A stretch of DNA of 17,443 bases. Origin: CAZZDA01 sp964652585. GTDB lineage: Bacteria > Patescibacteriota > Patescibacteriia > UBA1544. Made by a program: the position numbers and the translations under genes. The DNA is taken from the NCBI GenBank assembly GCA_964652585.1, contig CAZZDA010000016.1, positions 1 to 17,443 on the forward strand, read 5' to 3'. This document shows, one piece after another, positions 8,213 through 15,005 of this stretch (the stretch's first letter is position 1; each line of letters starts with the position of its first letter). The notes under the pieces are model-generated. The model worked only from the letters and a program-made list of their open reading frames with translations, had not been told where the DNA came from and made no database searches.

Positions 8213-9331
8213 ATGCGTCTTTCGTTGCAACAATATCTCAAGACTTTTGACTGGATTCTCTTTGCGGGAGTTCTTGTGCTTTGGGGGTTTGGGCTTGTGG
8301 CGCTTTTTAGCGTAGCGCTTGCCGACAGCCAAGGAAATTTCACCTTACTTATTCGCCATGCACTTTTTGGTACAATTGGCATTGTTGCTTGTTTTGTTTT
8401 GAGCGCGGTGGATTATAGGGTGTGGCAGCTTCATAGCAAAAGCATCTACGGAGCAATACTTTTCTTATTGGGAAGTGTGTTGATATTTGGAGAAACTATT
8501 CGAGGCACCACAGGGTGGTTCGTTGTTGCCGGAATGCAGTTTCAGCCGGTTGAGTTGGTGAAAGTGGGTTTTTTGATATTTTTTGCGGCATATTTAAGCA
8601 TATATGCAAGGATAGTGAATCTGCCGCGTACTATGCTGCTGAATATAGGTGCTGTCAGCGTGGTGCTTGTTCTCGTTTTGCTCCAACCTGACTTTGGATC
8701 AGCTATGCTTCTTGGGTCTTTGTGGATGTTATTGCTTTTAGCCACCGGTATTCGTCGAGTATACTTTGGTTTATTCATAGGTGCGCTTATTATAGGACTT
8801 GCCGCGGGATGGTTTTTTTTGTTTGCCGACTATCAAAAAGAACGTATCTTGACCTTTGTTGACCCCGGGCGCGATCCTTTGGGTTCAGGGTATAATATTG
8901 CGCAGTCGGTTATTGCGGTAGGATCGGGGCAGTTTATGGGGCGCGGGGTAAGTTTTGGCTCACAAAGTCAATTAAAATTTCTTCCCGAAGCGCAAACGGA
9001 TTTTATTTTTTCCGTACTTGCCGAAGATCTGGGATTTTTGGGCATGTTGGTATTTTTCTTGTTTTGGCTCTTGGTCTTTTGGCGTATCATCACCGCGTTG
9101 CGTTACGCGCGAGATGATTTTGGGCTTTTTATGGTATTGGGCGCTCTGTTTATACTTTTTGTACAAATGGTGGTAAATGTGGGTATGAATATGGGGTTAT
9201 TGCCCGTTACCGGTATTACCTTGCCGTTTGTGAGTTATGGTGGAAGTTCCTTGGTAACCAGTTTTATGATCATTGGTCTTATTGAGAGTATGTATATGCG
9301 TTCCGCAAAATGGAGTATTGACAGTAGGTGA
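8213..9331 (+). CDS. rodA: SEDS peptidoglycan glycosyltransferase, RodA type
   Basis: 372 residues with about ten hydrophobic segments. SEDS proteins polymerise lipid II into glycan strands together with a class B PBP. Signatures: PDFGSAMLL (159-167), PGRDPLGSGYNIAQSVIAVGSGQ (218-240), LPEAQTDFIFSVLAEDLGFLG (257-277) containing the catalytic Asp equivalent (Asp263), and GLLPVTGITLPFVSYGGSSL (328-347). The N-terminal FDWILF and the RDPLGSGYN loop favour RodA over FtsW. The loop RGTTGWF (97-103) replaces the common GARRW. It is preceded by the unknown membrane protein at 18 nt. The ribosome site is weak. No PBP2 or MreB is in the window. Confidence 0.93.
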   Translation: MRLSLQQYLKTFDWILFAGVLVLWGFGLVALFSVALADSQGNFTLLIRHALFGTIGIVACFVLSAVDYRVWQLHSKSIYGAILFLLGSVLIFGETIRGTTGWFVVAGMQFQPVELVKVGFLIFFAAYLSIYARIVNLPRTMLLNIGAVSVVLVLVLLQPDFGSAMLLGSLWMLLLLATGIRRVYFGLFIGALIIGLAAGWFFLFADYQKERILTFVDPGRDPLGSGYNIAQSVIAVGSGQFMGRGVSFGSQSQLKFLPEAQTDFIFSVLAEDLGFLGMLVFFLFWLLVFWRIITALRYARDDFGLFMVLGALFILFVQMVVNVGMNMGLLPVTGITLPFVSYGGSSLVTSFMIIGLIESMYMRSAKWSIDSR

Positions 9332-9355
9332 AAAATAACGTATGGTAGCTCCAAT

Positions 9356-9383
9356 CACATAACACAAAACACATAACACAAAA
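9356..9383 (+). repeat. 14-nt tandem direct repeat
   Basis: CACATAACACAAAA occurs at 9356-9369 and 9370-9383, followed by a partial CATAA. It lies in the spacer between rodA and rplY. No role is apparent. Confidence 0.8.
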
Positions 9384-9461
9384 CATAAATTTCTTAATAT
9401 GATATAAGAGGTTTTGTTTGGAGCATTGTTCTATGCTTCATGTTGTGTGTTCTATGAAACT

Positions 9462-10136
9462 ATGTCTTCCTATAATCTTACCGCTAAATCTCGTGCTGAA
9501 GCTAGCTCCGTATCTCATCTACGTTCGCAGGGTCTGTTGCCGGCAGTGCTGTATGGTCGCGGGGTAAAAAACACTTCGCTCATTGTTACGGGATCTGATT
9601 TTGAAAAAGTGTATGCACAAGCAGGCGGCAACTCTCTTATTGATCTTAAGCAAGAGCAAGGAGATGTTGTTGCTGTACTTGTGCATGCGGTACAACGCCA
9701 TCCGGTAACGGACGCTATTCTTCACATAGATTTTTACCAAGTGCGCATGGATGAAAAAATTCACGCAAATATTAACCTGGTATTTGCTAACGAGGCGCCG
9801 GCGGTTAAAAAATTTGGCGGCATTTTGGTAAAACCTGTGGATACCGTAGAGGTGGTGTGTTTGCCAAAAGATTTAATACATGAATTGAGTGTAGACTTGA
9901 GCGTTATTGAAAGTTTTGACAAGGTTGTGTATGCGGAAGATATTTCTCTTCCTGACGGACTTACTCTTGCAGGTGAGCCGAAGCAGTTAATTGCTCAAGT
10001 AACGCCACCAAAAGTTGCTGAAGAAGATTCAGCTACAAAAGAAGAAGAGGAAGCAGAAGAAAAAGCTGAAGATACAAAAGAAGAACAAAAAGATGATAAA
10101 GAATCGGAAGAACAATCAAAAGACGAGAAAAAGTAA
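9462..10136 (+). CDS. rplY: 50S ribosomal protein L25/TL5/Ctc
   Basis: 224 residues. The N-terminal L25 domain, which binds 5S rRNA, shows TAKSRAEASSVSHLRSQGLLPAVLYGRG and VLVHAVQRHPVTDAILHIDFYQV (residues about 7-34 and 69-91). The following TL5/Ctc beta domain (about 95-185) ends with QLIAQVTPPK. A highly acidic Glu/Lys/Asp tail of about 38 residues closes the protein. Such tails occur in Ctc-type L25 but this one is long. The frame extends up to 9414, but MSSYNLTAKSR at 9462 matches the family start. Its last 44 nt overlap the DUF3048 gene in another frame, suggesting coupled expression. Confidence 0.93.
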   Translation: MSSYNLTAKSRAEASSVSHLRSQGLLPAVLYGRGVKNTSLIVTGSDFEKVYAQAGGNSLIDLKQEQGDVVAVLVHAVQRHPVTDAILHIDFYQVRMDEKIHANINLVFANEAPAVKKFGGILVKPVDTVEVVCLPKDLIHELSVDLSVIESFDKVVYAEDISLPDGLTLAGEPKQLIAQVTPPKVAEEDSATKEEEEAEEKAEDTKEEQKDDKESEEQSKDEKK

Positions 10137-11271
10137 GGACACTTTACTTTTTACAAAACTCCCAGTACGTGCCAGCGCCCTTGTTCTCGGGTTTGCGACC
10201 ATTCTTGTATTGGGAGTTTTTGGTGTGATAGTGTATGGAGGTGTTTCGGAAGAGAGTGCGGATAAACTTTTTCCGGTTGTCGTGCGGCATGAAATCAAAG
10301 AACAGGAAGGAGAAAGAGAGTATGAAGGGAGTATCGCGGCAGTTATTGTGGATAACTTCGAGGGCGTGCGTCCACAATCAGGATTGAATAACGCACTTTT
10401 TGTCATAGAAGCTCCTGCGGAAGGCGGGGTAACGCGGCTTCTTGCTTTTTTTTCACTTACTGCGTCAACGAGCGTTGAACGTATTGGGCCCGTGCGTTCC
10501 GCGCGTCCATATTTTGTTGATTGGGCGCAAGCGTATGGAGCATTGTTGGTTCATGTAGGCGGGAGTCCGGAAGCGCTTCAACAACTTGCAAAAGGCGATG
10601 TGCAACATATCAATGAATTTTACAGTGATGAATATTTCTGGCGCGATAGACGCATTATTCGACCGCATAATACGTTTACGAATACCAAGCTTTTGAAGGA
10701 GTATGGAGAAAAAGAGAGCGTAGCTTCTACTACTTTAACACGAGATGCACAAGCACTTGCCGCATATTTTGAAAATAACGAAGCACGCAACAGCGACAAC
10801 AAACTGACTACAAAATTTTGTGATAGCAAGAAAATGGCGTCAGTTGAGGACGGAGAAGAAAGTGCGCATGACCATGGCATAGAGTGCGCTCATGAGGTTA
10901 TTATAGATTTCTCTTTTCCCGAATACAAGGTAGTATGGGAGTATGATGAGGAGACGAAGGTGTATGCGAGAAGCCAAGGCGGGGAGTTGCAGACCGATGT
11001 TGCAACTGGCGAGCCGCTCATCGCAAAAACCGTCGTGATTCAAGTGACCGATATTACAACTATTGATACTATTGGCAGAAAACGTTTGCGAACGGAGGGC
11101 GGAGGAGATGTTCTTGTGTTCTATGAAGGAGAAGTGATTCCCGCTTCTTGGGAGCGTGAGCGGGCGGATATGCTGCGTATTGAAAATTCGGATGGGGAAA
11201 TGCTACAACTTCCATATGACTATTTATGGTGGGAGGTGGTGAGTGATTTGGATCAAGTGGCGTATGAATAA
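10093..11271 (+). CDS. Membrane-anchored DUF3048 (YerB-like) protein
   Basis: 392 residues from the ATG at 10093. A Lys/Arg-rich N-terminus is followed by one TM helix (about 28-50) as a signal anchor. The extracytoplasmic domain carries the DUF3048 hallmarks: IVDNFEGVRPQSGLNNA (85-101), IEAPAEGGVTRLLAFF (105-120), GPVRSARPYFVDWAQAYGALLVHVGGSPEAL (132-162) and PHNTFTN (191-197). DUF3048 proteins such as B. subtilis YerB are cell-surface proteins of unknown activity. A longer start at 10015 would add 26 mostly Lys/Gln residues and overlap rplY by 122 nt. 10093 is preferred because its basic patch is a sufficient anchor. An acidic insert around 240-270 separates two parts of the domain. Confidence 0.9.
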   Translation: MIKNRKNNQKTRKSKDTLLFTKLPVRASALVLGFATILVLGVFGVIVYGGVSEESADKLFPVVVRHEIKEQEGEREYEGSIAAVIVDNFEGVRPQSGLNNALFVIEAPAEGGVTRLLAFFSLTASTSVERIGPVRSARPYFVDWAQAYGALLVHVGGSPEALQQLAKGDVQHINEFYSDEYFWRDRRIIRPHNTFTNTKLLKEYGEKESVASTTLTRDAQALAAYFENNEARNSDNKLTTKFCDSKKMASVEDGEESAHDHGIECAHEVIIDFSFPEYKVVWEYDEETKVYARSQGGELQTDVATGEPLIAKTVVIQVTDITTIDTIGRKRLRTEGGGDVLVFYEGEVIPASWERERADMLRIENSDGEMLQLPYDYLWWEVVSDLDQVAYE

Positions 11272-11295
11272 TACTTTTCAGGAAAACATTTTTGC

Positions 11296-11310
11296 CAACA
11301 CCGAGTGTTG
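11296..11310. repeat. CAACAC-CGA-GTGTTG palindrome
   Basis: Six-pair hairpin in the spacer between the DUF3048 gene and the pilin. Its reverse complement matches the palindrome at 16463-16477 exactly. Dispersed repeat copy; the rest of 11272-11437 shows nothing else recognisable. Confidence 0.6.
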
Positions 11311-11436
11311 AGGATCCGTTCCGCTGGTTGATGGATGGCGGAGGGAAAACACAAGGGTGTAAAGCAAAAAGATGTTGAGGAGAAAGGTATGTGAGAGATT
11401 TTTAATATATAAAAAAGAGCCGCACTTGGAAGTTAT

Positions 11437-11465
11437 TTTTTGTTTTTGCTGTTTTGTGGTATACT
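11437..11465 (+). promoter_or_regulatory. Pilin promoter (extended -10)
   Basis: TATACT (11460-11465) preceded by TGG, an extended -10. The -35 (TTTTTG) is poor. The predicted start near 11472 is about 5 nt before the pilin ATG. Confidence 0.6.
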
Positions 11466-11476
11466 ATATCCATATT

Positions 11477-12073
11477 ATGCAGAGATATACACAGCAAGCA
11501 CAATACACATCATCAAAGCAGAGAGGGTTTACACTCATAGAGCTTTTGGTGGTGATTTCAATTATAGGTTTATTGACAACACTGGCAGCTGTAGCGATTC
11601 AGAATGCACGTTTGAAAGCGCAAGATGTAGCGATATTACATGATGTAGAGGCGTTAGCAAAGGCGCTGGATTTGTATTATGATGATAATGGTGAGTATTC
11701 ACCTAGTCGTATTGGTTTTAACTTTTCTGATGCTTTTTGCGATATTCAAATTCGTGGCGATGCCACCGAGGCGGTATTTCGTATGGCAATGAGTCCGTAT
11801 ATGGCGAAAATACCTAATCCTCTCCCACTTATTTATAATAATGGGTGGTTTAAAACGACGAGCCGCATTCTTTATCAGCCTGTAGATGGTAGCTGTAATG
11901 ACGGTGCTGCTACGTCTAACGATGATTATAAACTTGTTTTCTATCTTGAAACAACTACTGATCTGGGACCTGGTGGCTATTATGCACGATTTTCAGATGG
12001 GAGAGTGGGGACATTAACGAGTCTTTGTGGTGGCGAGCTATGGAACTCGGGTTTGGCAACAGGGTGTTGGTAG
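11477..12073 (+). CDS. Type IV pilin-like / pseudopilin protein
   Basis: 198 residues with a class III signal peptide: a 17-residue leader ending SKQRG, cleavage expected between Gly17 and Phe18, then FTLIELLVVISIIGLL with Glu at mature position 5 and a long hydrophobic helix (about 18-41). Prepilin peptidase PilD would cleave and N-methylate it. The globular part carries four Cys (FCD, SCN, LCG, GCW) that could form two disulfides, and a C-terminal GGYYARFSDG block like those in pseudopilins. The frame opens at 11372, but the promoter and the short basic leader place the start at 11477. No other pilus gene is nearby, so it is an orphan pilin gene. Convergent with prmC, 51 nt apart. Confidence 0.9.
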   Translation: MQRYTQQAQYTSSKQRGFTLIELLVVISIIGLLTTLAAVAIQNARLKAQDVAILHDVEALAKALDLYYDDNGEYSPSRIGFNFSDAFCDIQIRGDATEAVFRMAMSPYMAKIPNPLPLIYNNGWFKTTSRILYQPVDGSCNDGAATSNDDYKLVFYLETTTDLGPGGYYARFSDGRVGTLTSLCGGELWNSGLATGCW

Positions 12074-12124
12074 ATTGATGTAATTGAAGTTTTTTAGTCT
12101 GTATTGATAGTAGCTTTATTTTGT

Positions 12125-13072
12125 TTACAGTATGAGTTGAAAAATACGGGAATTTTCTGAAAGATCGGTGAAAATTTGAGATGTATTTTTGGGAAAGCTC
12201 TCTTGAACCATTGCAGATATTTTATTTTCTTGAGCAGGGTCAATTTCAAAAAAGCAGTGTACTAGAGTGTCAGAAACACTCATTTTTTGTATGTGGGAAA
12301 CGAGTTCGCGATAGTGGTCAAGTCCGTCAGTACCGCTTGCGAGCGCTTGTTGTGGCTCAAAGGTAATTTCCGGCTGTAGTGTATGCATTTGTTTTTCGGA
12401 AAGGTAGGGGAGGTTTGCGAGGATGTAGAGGTTTTTTGTTGTGTGTCTAGCGGGTTGTTTCTTTCCAAGCGTTGCAGACGTCCGACAACCAAGAGGGTGT
12501 CGGACGTCTTTGGAGAAAAACAGAGGTTTTAGAAGATTACCATGTAAAAATGTAATATAGTCTGATGCTCCATGTTTTTTTGCATTTCTTTTTGCTACCC
12601 ACAATGCATTTTTTGAAATATCGGTGGCGAAGAATTTCCATGAAGATATATCTTTTTGTTGTGCGCGCAATTCTTTTACTACACTGATGATAATTGCGCC
12701 GCTTCCCGTTCCTATGTCAATAACTGTGCATGGGTTTTGCTGTGTAAGAAGCGATCGTATCGCTTCTTCTACCATTAACTCTGTTTCAGAGCGGGGGATG
12801 AGCGTATGTTTATTGACTATAAGATCGGAGTGAAAGAATGGCTTAGCACCAATAATGTAGGCAAGTGGTACTCTGTGAGAGCGTTGCGTGATCGCACGAA
12901 AAAATTTGTGTTGTTTCAAAAAAGAAAGTGCATAGTCATTGTTGGCGTAGAGCCATGCGCGATCTTTTTTCAGTACCCAAGACAAAAGCACCTCGGCATC
13001 AAGAGATGGCGAGGGGATATTGTGTTCGCGAAGTCGTTTTGTGGCGTCTTTGAGTACTTGAGAGATAGTCAT
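12125..13072 (-). CDS. prmC: Release factor glutamine methyltransferase PrmC (HemK)
   Basis: 315 residues, about 35-40 longer than typical. PrmC methylates the Gln of the GGQ loop in release factors using S-adenosylmethionine. The N-terminal helical domain has LDAEVLLSWVL (24-34) and PLAYIIGAKPFF (69-80). SAM motif I is VIDIGTGSG (117-125). The substrate-binding NPPY motif reads NLPY (220-223). C-terminal EITFEPQQALASGTDGLDHYREL (235-257) is typical. Residues about 187-214 are extra, and 189-199 (DVRHPLGCRTS) are encoded by a palindromic repeat. It follows prfA, its substrate gene, on the same strand after 135 nt. Function is likely intact because the insert lies in a loop before the NLPY strand. 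Confidence 0.92.
   Translation of the reverse strand: MTISQVLKDATKRLREHNIPSPSLDAEVLLSWVLKKDRAWLYANNDYALSFLKQHKFFRAITQRSHRVPLAYIIGAKPFFHSDLIVNKHTLIPRSETELMVEEAIRSLLTQQNPCTVIDIGTGSGAIIISVVKELRAQQKDISSWKFFATDISKNALWVAKRNAKKHGASDYITFLHGNLLKPLFFSKDVRHPLGCRTSATLGKKQPARHTTKNLYILANLPYLSEKQMHTLQPEITFEPQQALASGTDGLDHYRELVSHIQKMSVSDTLVHCFFEIDPAQENKISAMVQESFPKNTSQIFTDLSENSRIFQLIL
12477..12508. repeat. Perfect 11-bp palindromic repeat inside prmC
   Basis: Arms GACGTCCGACA (12477-12487) and TGTCGGACGTC (12498-12508) around a 10-nt loop. In frame within prmC it encodes DVRHPLGCRTS. A degenerate relative lies at 851-871. Confidence 0.85.
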
Positions 13073-13078
13073 AGCATA

Positions 13079-13205
13079 AAAATTCCAAATGATAAAATCC
13101 CAATGTCAAATGAATGACAAATAACTTAATGTCAAAAAGTACCTCGTTTTAGTCATTTGGATTTGGGATTTGTTTTGGCATTTGAGCTTTGATATTTGGC
13201 ATTAT
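13079..13205. repeat. Degenerate AAATGAC/CCAAAT repeat cluster
   Basis: The whole prfA-prmC spacer is made of short related words: CCAAATGATAAAATCCCAAT and GTCAAATGAATGACAAAT on the left, and in inverted orientation GTCATTTGGATTTGGGATTTG and TTGGCATTTGAG on the right. The halves form a loose inverted repeat around 13140. Similar words occur at 2228-2286 and about 7221-7296. Confidence 0.65.
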
Positions 13206-13207
13206 TT

Positions 13208-14260
13208 TTACTCTCTTTGTGTTTCTGCTGCTTGTTCTAACGCTTCTAGAATAGGTGTTATTTCACCATCCATTATTATTGGTATATTTGACCAATTTTG
13301 TTTCAAGCGGTGATCGGTAATACGATCCTGTGGGAAGTTATAGGTGCGGATCTTCTCCGATCGGTCTCCGGTGCCAATCTGTGTCTTACGTGCATCTCCT
13401 AATTCTTTTTGCCGCTTTTCTTCTTCAGCCGCGAGAATACGCGAACGCAAAATAGCCATGGCACGTTCTTTGTTTTGTGTTTGCGAGCGTTCGTCTTGGC
13501 ATGACACCACAATATTGGTGGGTAAGTGCGTGATACGTACGGCAGAATACGCAGTGTTGACGCTTTGTCCGCCCGCGCCGCCGGAACAAAAGGTGTCAAT
13601 TTTTAAATCCTTTTGGTCAATGGTCACATCAACTTCTTCCGCTTCTGGTAGTACAGCAACTGTTGCGGTAGAGGTATGCACACGACCGCTTTTCTCTGTT
13701 TCCGGTACGCGCTGTACGCGATGAACACCGCTTTCCCACTTGAGTTTGCCATAGATGTCGGTTCCCTTAATTTCCGCAATAACTTCCTTAAATCCTCCAA
13801 TCTCTGTTCCGTGGGAGGAGAGGAGCGACACTTTCCAGTTATTGAGTTCCGCGTAGCGGCTGTACATGCGAAAAAGTTCCGCGGCAAAAAGAGATGATTC
13901 ATCTCCTCCCGCTCCCGCACGAATTTCCAAAATGGCATGTTTCTCATCTCGAGGATCACGAGGGCGTAGAAGTTTATTGAGCTCCGTCCCGATCTGTTGT
14001 TTTTCATTGGTAAGCCTCTCTATCTCACTCACTGCAAGTTCTTGGAGTTCTTTATCGCTGCTTGAGGCAGTGCGCGCCGCTTCTTCTAGAGCCAGCTCAA
14101 TGAGATTATACGCATCAAGTTTTTCTTTTTTAGCGGTGAGCATACTGAATTCTTTTGAAAGTTTGGTAAAGAGCTCTCTATCAGAAACAACTTGAGGGTT
14201 TTGTAATTTACCTTCAAGTTCTTGGTAGTGTTTATGAATGGATTCGGTTGCTGGATGCAT
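13208..14260 (-). CDS. prfA: Peptide chain release factor 1
   Basis: 350 residues, standard RF1 length. RF1 reads UAA and UAG stops and triggers peptidyl-tRNA hydrolysis. Visible are a helical N-terminal domain (1-105), [11 protein letters not shown] (112-122), [29 protein letters not shown] (178-206) with the RF1-type P-x-T tripeptide PET (186-188), and the catalytic GGQ (230-232) in [21 protein letters not shown]. The PxT motif separates it from RF2 (SPF). The frame opens at 14290, but [12 protein letters not shown] at 14260 fits the family. It is followed by prmC. It lies after the rpmE terminator and probably has its own extended -10 promoter within it. Confidence 0.96.
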   Translation of the reverse strand: MHPATESIHKHYQELEGKLQNPQVVSDRELFTKLSKEFSMLTAKKEKLDAYNLIELALEEAARTASSSDKELQELAVSEIERLTNEKQQIGTELNKLLRPRDPRDEKHAILEIRAGAGGDESSLFAAELFRMYSRYAELNNWKVSLLSSHGTEIGGFKEVIAEIKGTDIYGKLKWESGVHRVQRVPETEKSGRVHTSTATVAVLPEAEEVDVTIDQKDLKIDTFCSGGAGGQSVNTAYSAVRITHLPTNIVVSCQDERSQTQNKERAMAILRSRILAAEEEKRQKELGDARKTQIGTGDRSEKIRTYNFPQDRITDHRLKQNWSNIPIIMDGEITPILEALEQAAETQRE

Positions 14261-14306
14261 ATATGACCAGTAACATTTGACAGTTAACAAGCAACAATCA
14301 AAGAGT

Positions 14307-14361
14307 AAAAAAAACGGTCGGAGGATATGCTTTCAGTATAGCACATACAAAACTCCAACCG
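14307..14361 (-). terminator. Intrinsic terminator of rpmE
   Basis: Minus strand CGGTTGGAG (14361-14353) pairs with CTCCGACCG (14323-14315), one wobble. An inner ATGTGC/GCATAT stem follows, and eight T residues come after (14314-14307). It lies directly after the rpmE stop and upstream of prfA. Confidence 0.85.
14335..14343 (-). promoter_or_regulatory. Extended -10 in the terminator loop, likely prfA promoter
   Basis: The loop of the rpmE terminator reads TGCTATACT on the minus strand, a strong extended -10. No good -35 is visible. Predicted start near 14328, about 68 nt before prfA. Confidence 0.45.
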
Positions 14362-14372
14362 CTTACTAACAG

Positions 14373-14750
14373 TTATTTTTTTGTCGCAACCGCACTCTTT
14401 TTAGCCGGTGCTTTTGTTGCTGTCTTTTTTTCTTCTTTATCTTCCTTAACAAGATCGGTGAGCTTTAATTTTTTGTCTTTTGTTGACTGTTTTGCGGTGC
14501 GTGTCGCGCGTTTTGCAGCCTTTCCTTTACGTTCTTTGCCTACGCTGTCTTTGAGCGCAACGCGCTTCTGGAACTTATCAACGCGGCGCGCGGTATCAAC
14601 CAACTTTTGTTTTCCTGTATAAAAAGGATGGCAGGTGCTGCATATTTCAATAGCAACCGATTCTACAGTTGAGCCAACGGTAAACTTGGCTCCGCAGGCG
14701 CAGCTTATACGTGCTTTGTCGTGATATGTTGGGTGAATATCTTTTTGCAT
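14373..14750 (-). CDS. rpmE: 50S ribosomal protein L31 with long basic tail
   Basis: 125 residues against a usual 65-90. The N-terminal L31 domain starts MQKDIHPTYH and carries the zinc-type Cys pattern: Cys17, Cys19, Cys37 and Cys40 in SCACGAKF and CSTCHPFYTGKQK. The four Cys mark the zinc-binding (C+) form. L31 bridges the subunits near the 5S rRNA. After VDTARRVDKFQKR a Lys/Ala-rich tail of about 58 residues follows, of the kind seen on several ribosomal proteins here. The frame opens at 14825, but the family start is 14750. A promoter lies at 14816-14844 and a strong terminator follows the stop, so it is a single-gene transcript. Confidence 0.94.
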   Translation of the reverse strand: MQKDIHPTYHDKARISCACGAKFTVGSTVESVAIEICSTCHPFYTGKQKLVDTARRVDKFQKRVALKDSVGKERKGKAAKRATRTAKQSTKDKKLKLTDLVKEDKEEKKTATKAPAKKSAVATKK

Positions 14751-14815
14751 AGTTGTGATACTAATATACACTAGTGCGTACGAATCAATATCAATACTGC
14801 TCGTACAACGGCGGT

Positions 14816-14844
14816 ACTGTACCACAACATATAATGTATTGCAA
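14816..14844 (-). promoter_or_regulatory. rpmE promoter
   Basis: Minus strand TTGCAA (14844-14839), a 17-nt spacer, TACAGT (14821-14816) with TGG extended -10. The leader of about 60 nt holds the inverted pair GTACGA/TCGTAC (14779-14807 region). Confidence 0.65.
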
Positions 14845-14849
14845 GAGTC

Positions 14850-14878
14850 TTGTATAATCGGTAATTATGTGTTATGCT
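14850..14878 (+). promoter_or_regulatory. rpsB promoter
   Basis: TTGTAT (14850-14855), a 17-nt spacer and TATGCT (14873-14878). An alternative TATAAT sits at 14853-14858. Its -35 is only 5 nt from the rpmE -35, so the two ribosomal promoters are back to back. Confidence 0.5.
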
Positions 14879-14912
14879 CCGCAACGTTATTTATATCTCA
14901 CATCCCTGAATA

Positions 14913-14943
14913 CTCCTTTGCTGTACGGTGTACAGAAGAGGGG
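14913..14943 (+). promoter_or_regulatory. rpsB leader hairpin, candidate autoregulatory site
   Basis: Core arms CTGTAC (14921-14926) and GTACAG (14930-14935) with a GGT loop. After one G-A mismatch, CTCCTTT (14913-14919) pairs with AGAGGGG-type sequence (14937-14943), with wobbles. It lies in the roughly 120-nt leader before rpsB. S2 represses its own mRNA in several bacteria, but I cannot match this to a known rpsB motif. Confidence 0.4.
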
Positions 14944-15005
14944 GGTGGAGGCAAGGCAAAAACGGAAAAAACCATACGTTTTACCGAATTGCCAAAAAGG
15001 AGTGT

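Noticed and set aside
12074..12124. Terminator between the convergent pilin and prmC
   Set aside because: T-rich stretches occur but no convincing stem was found.
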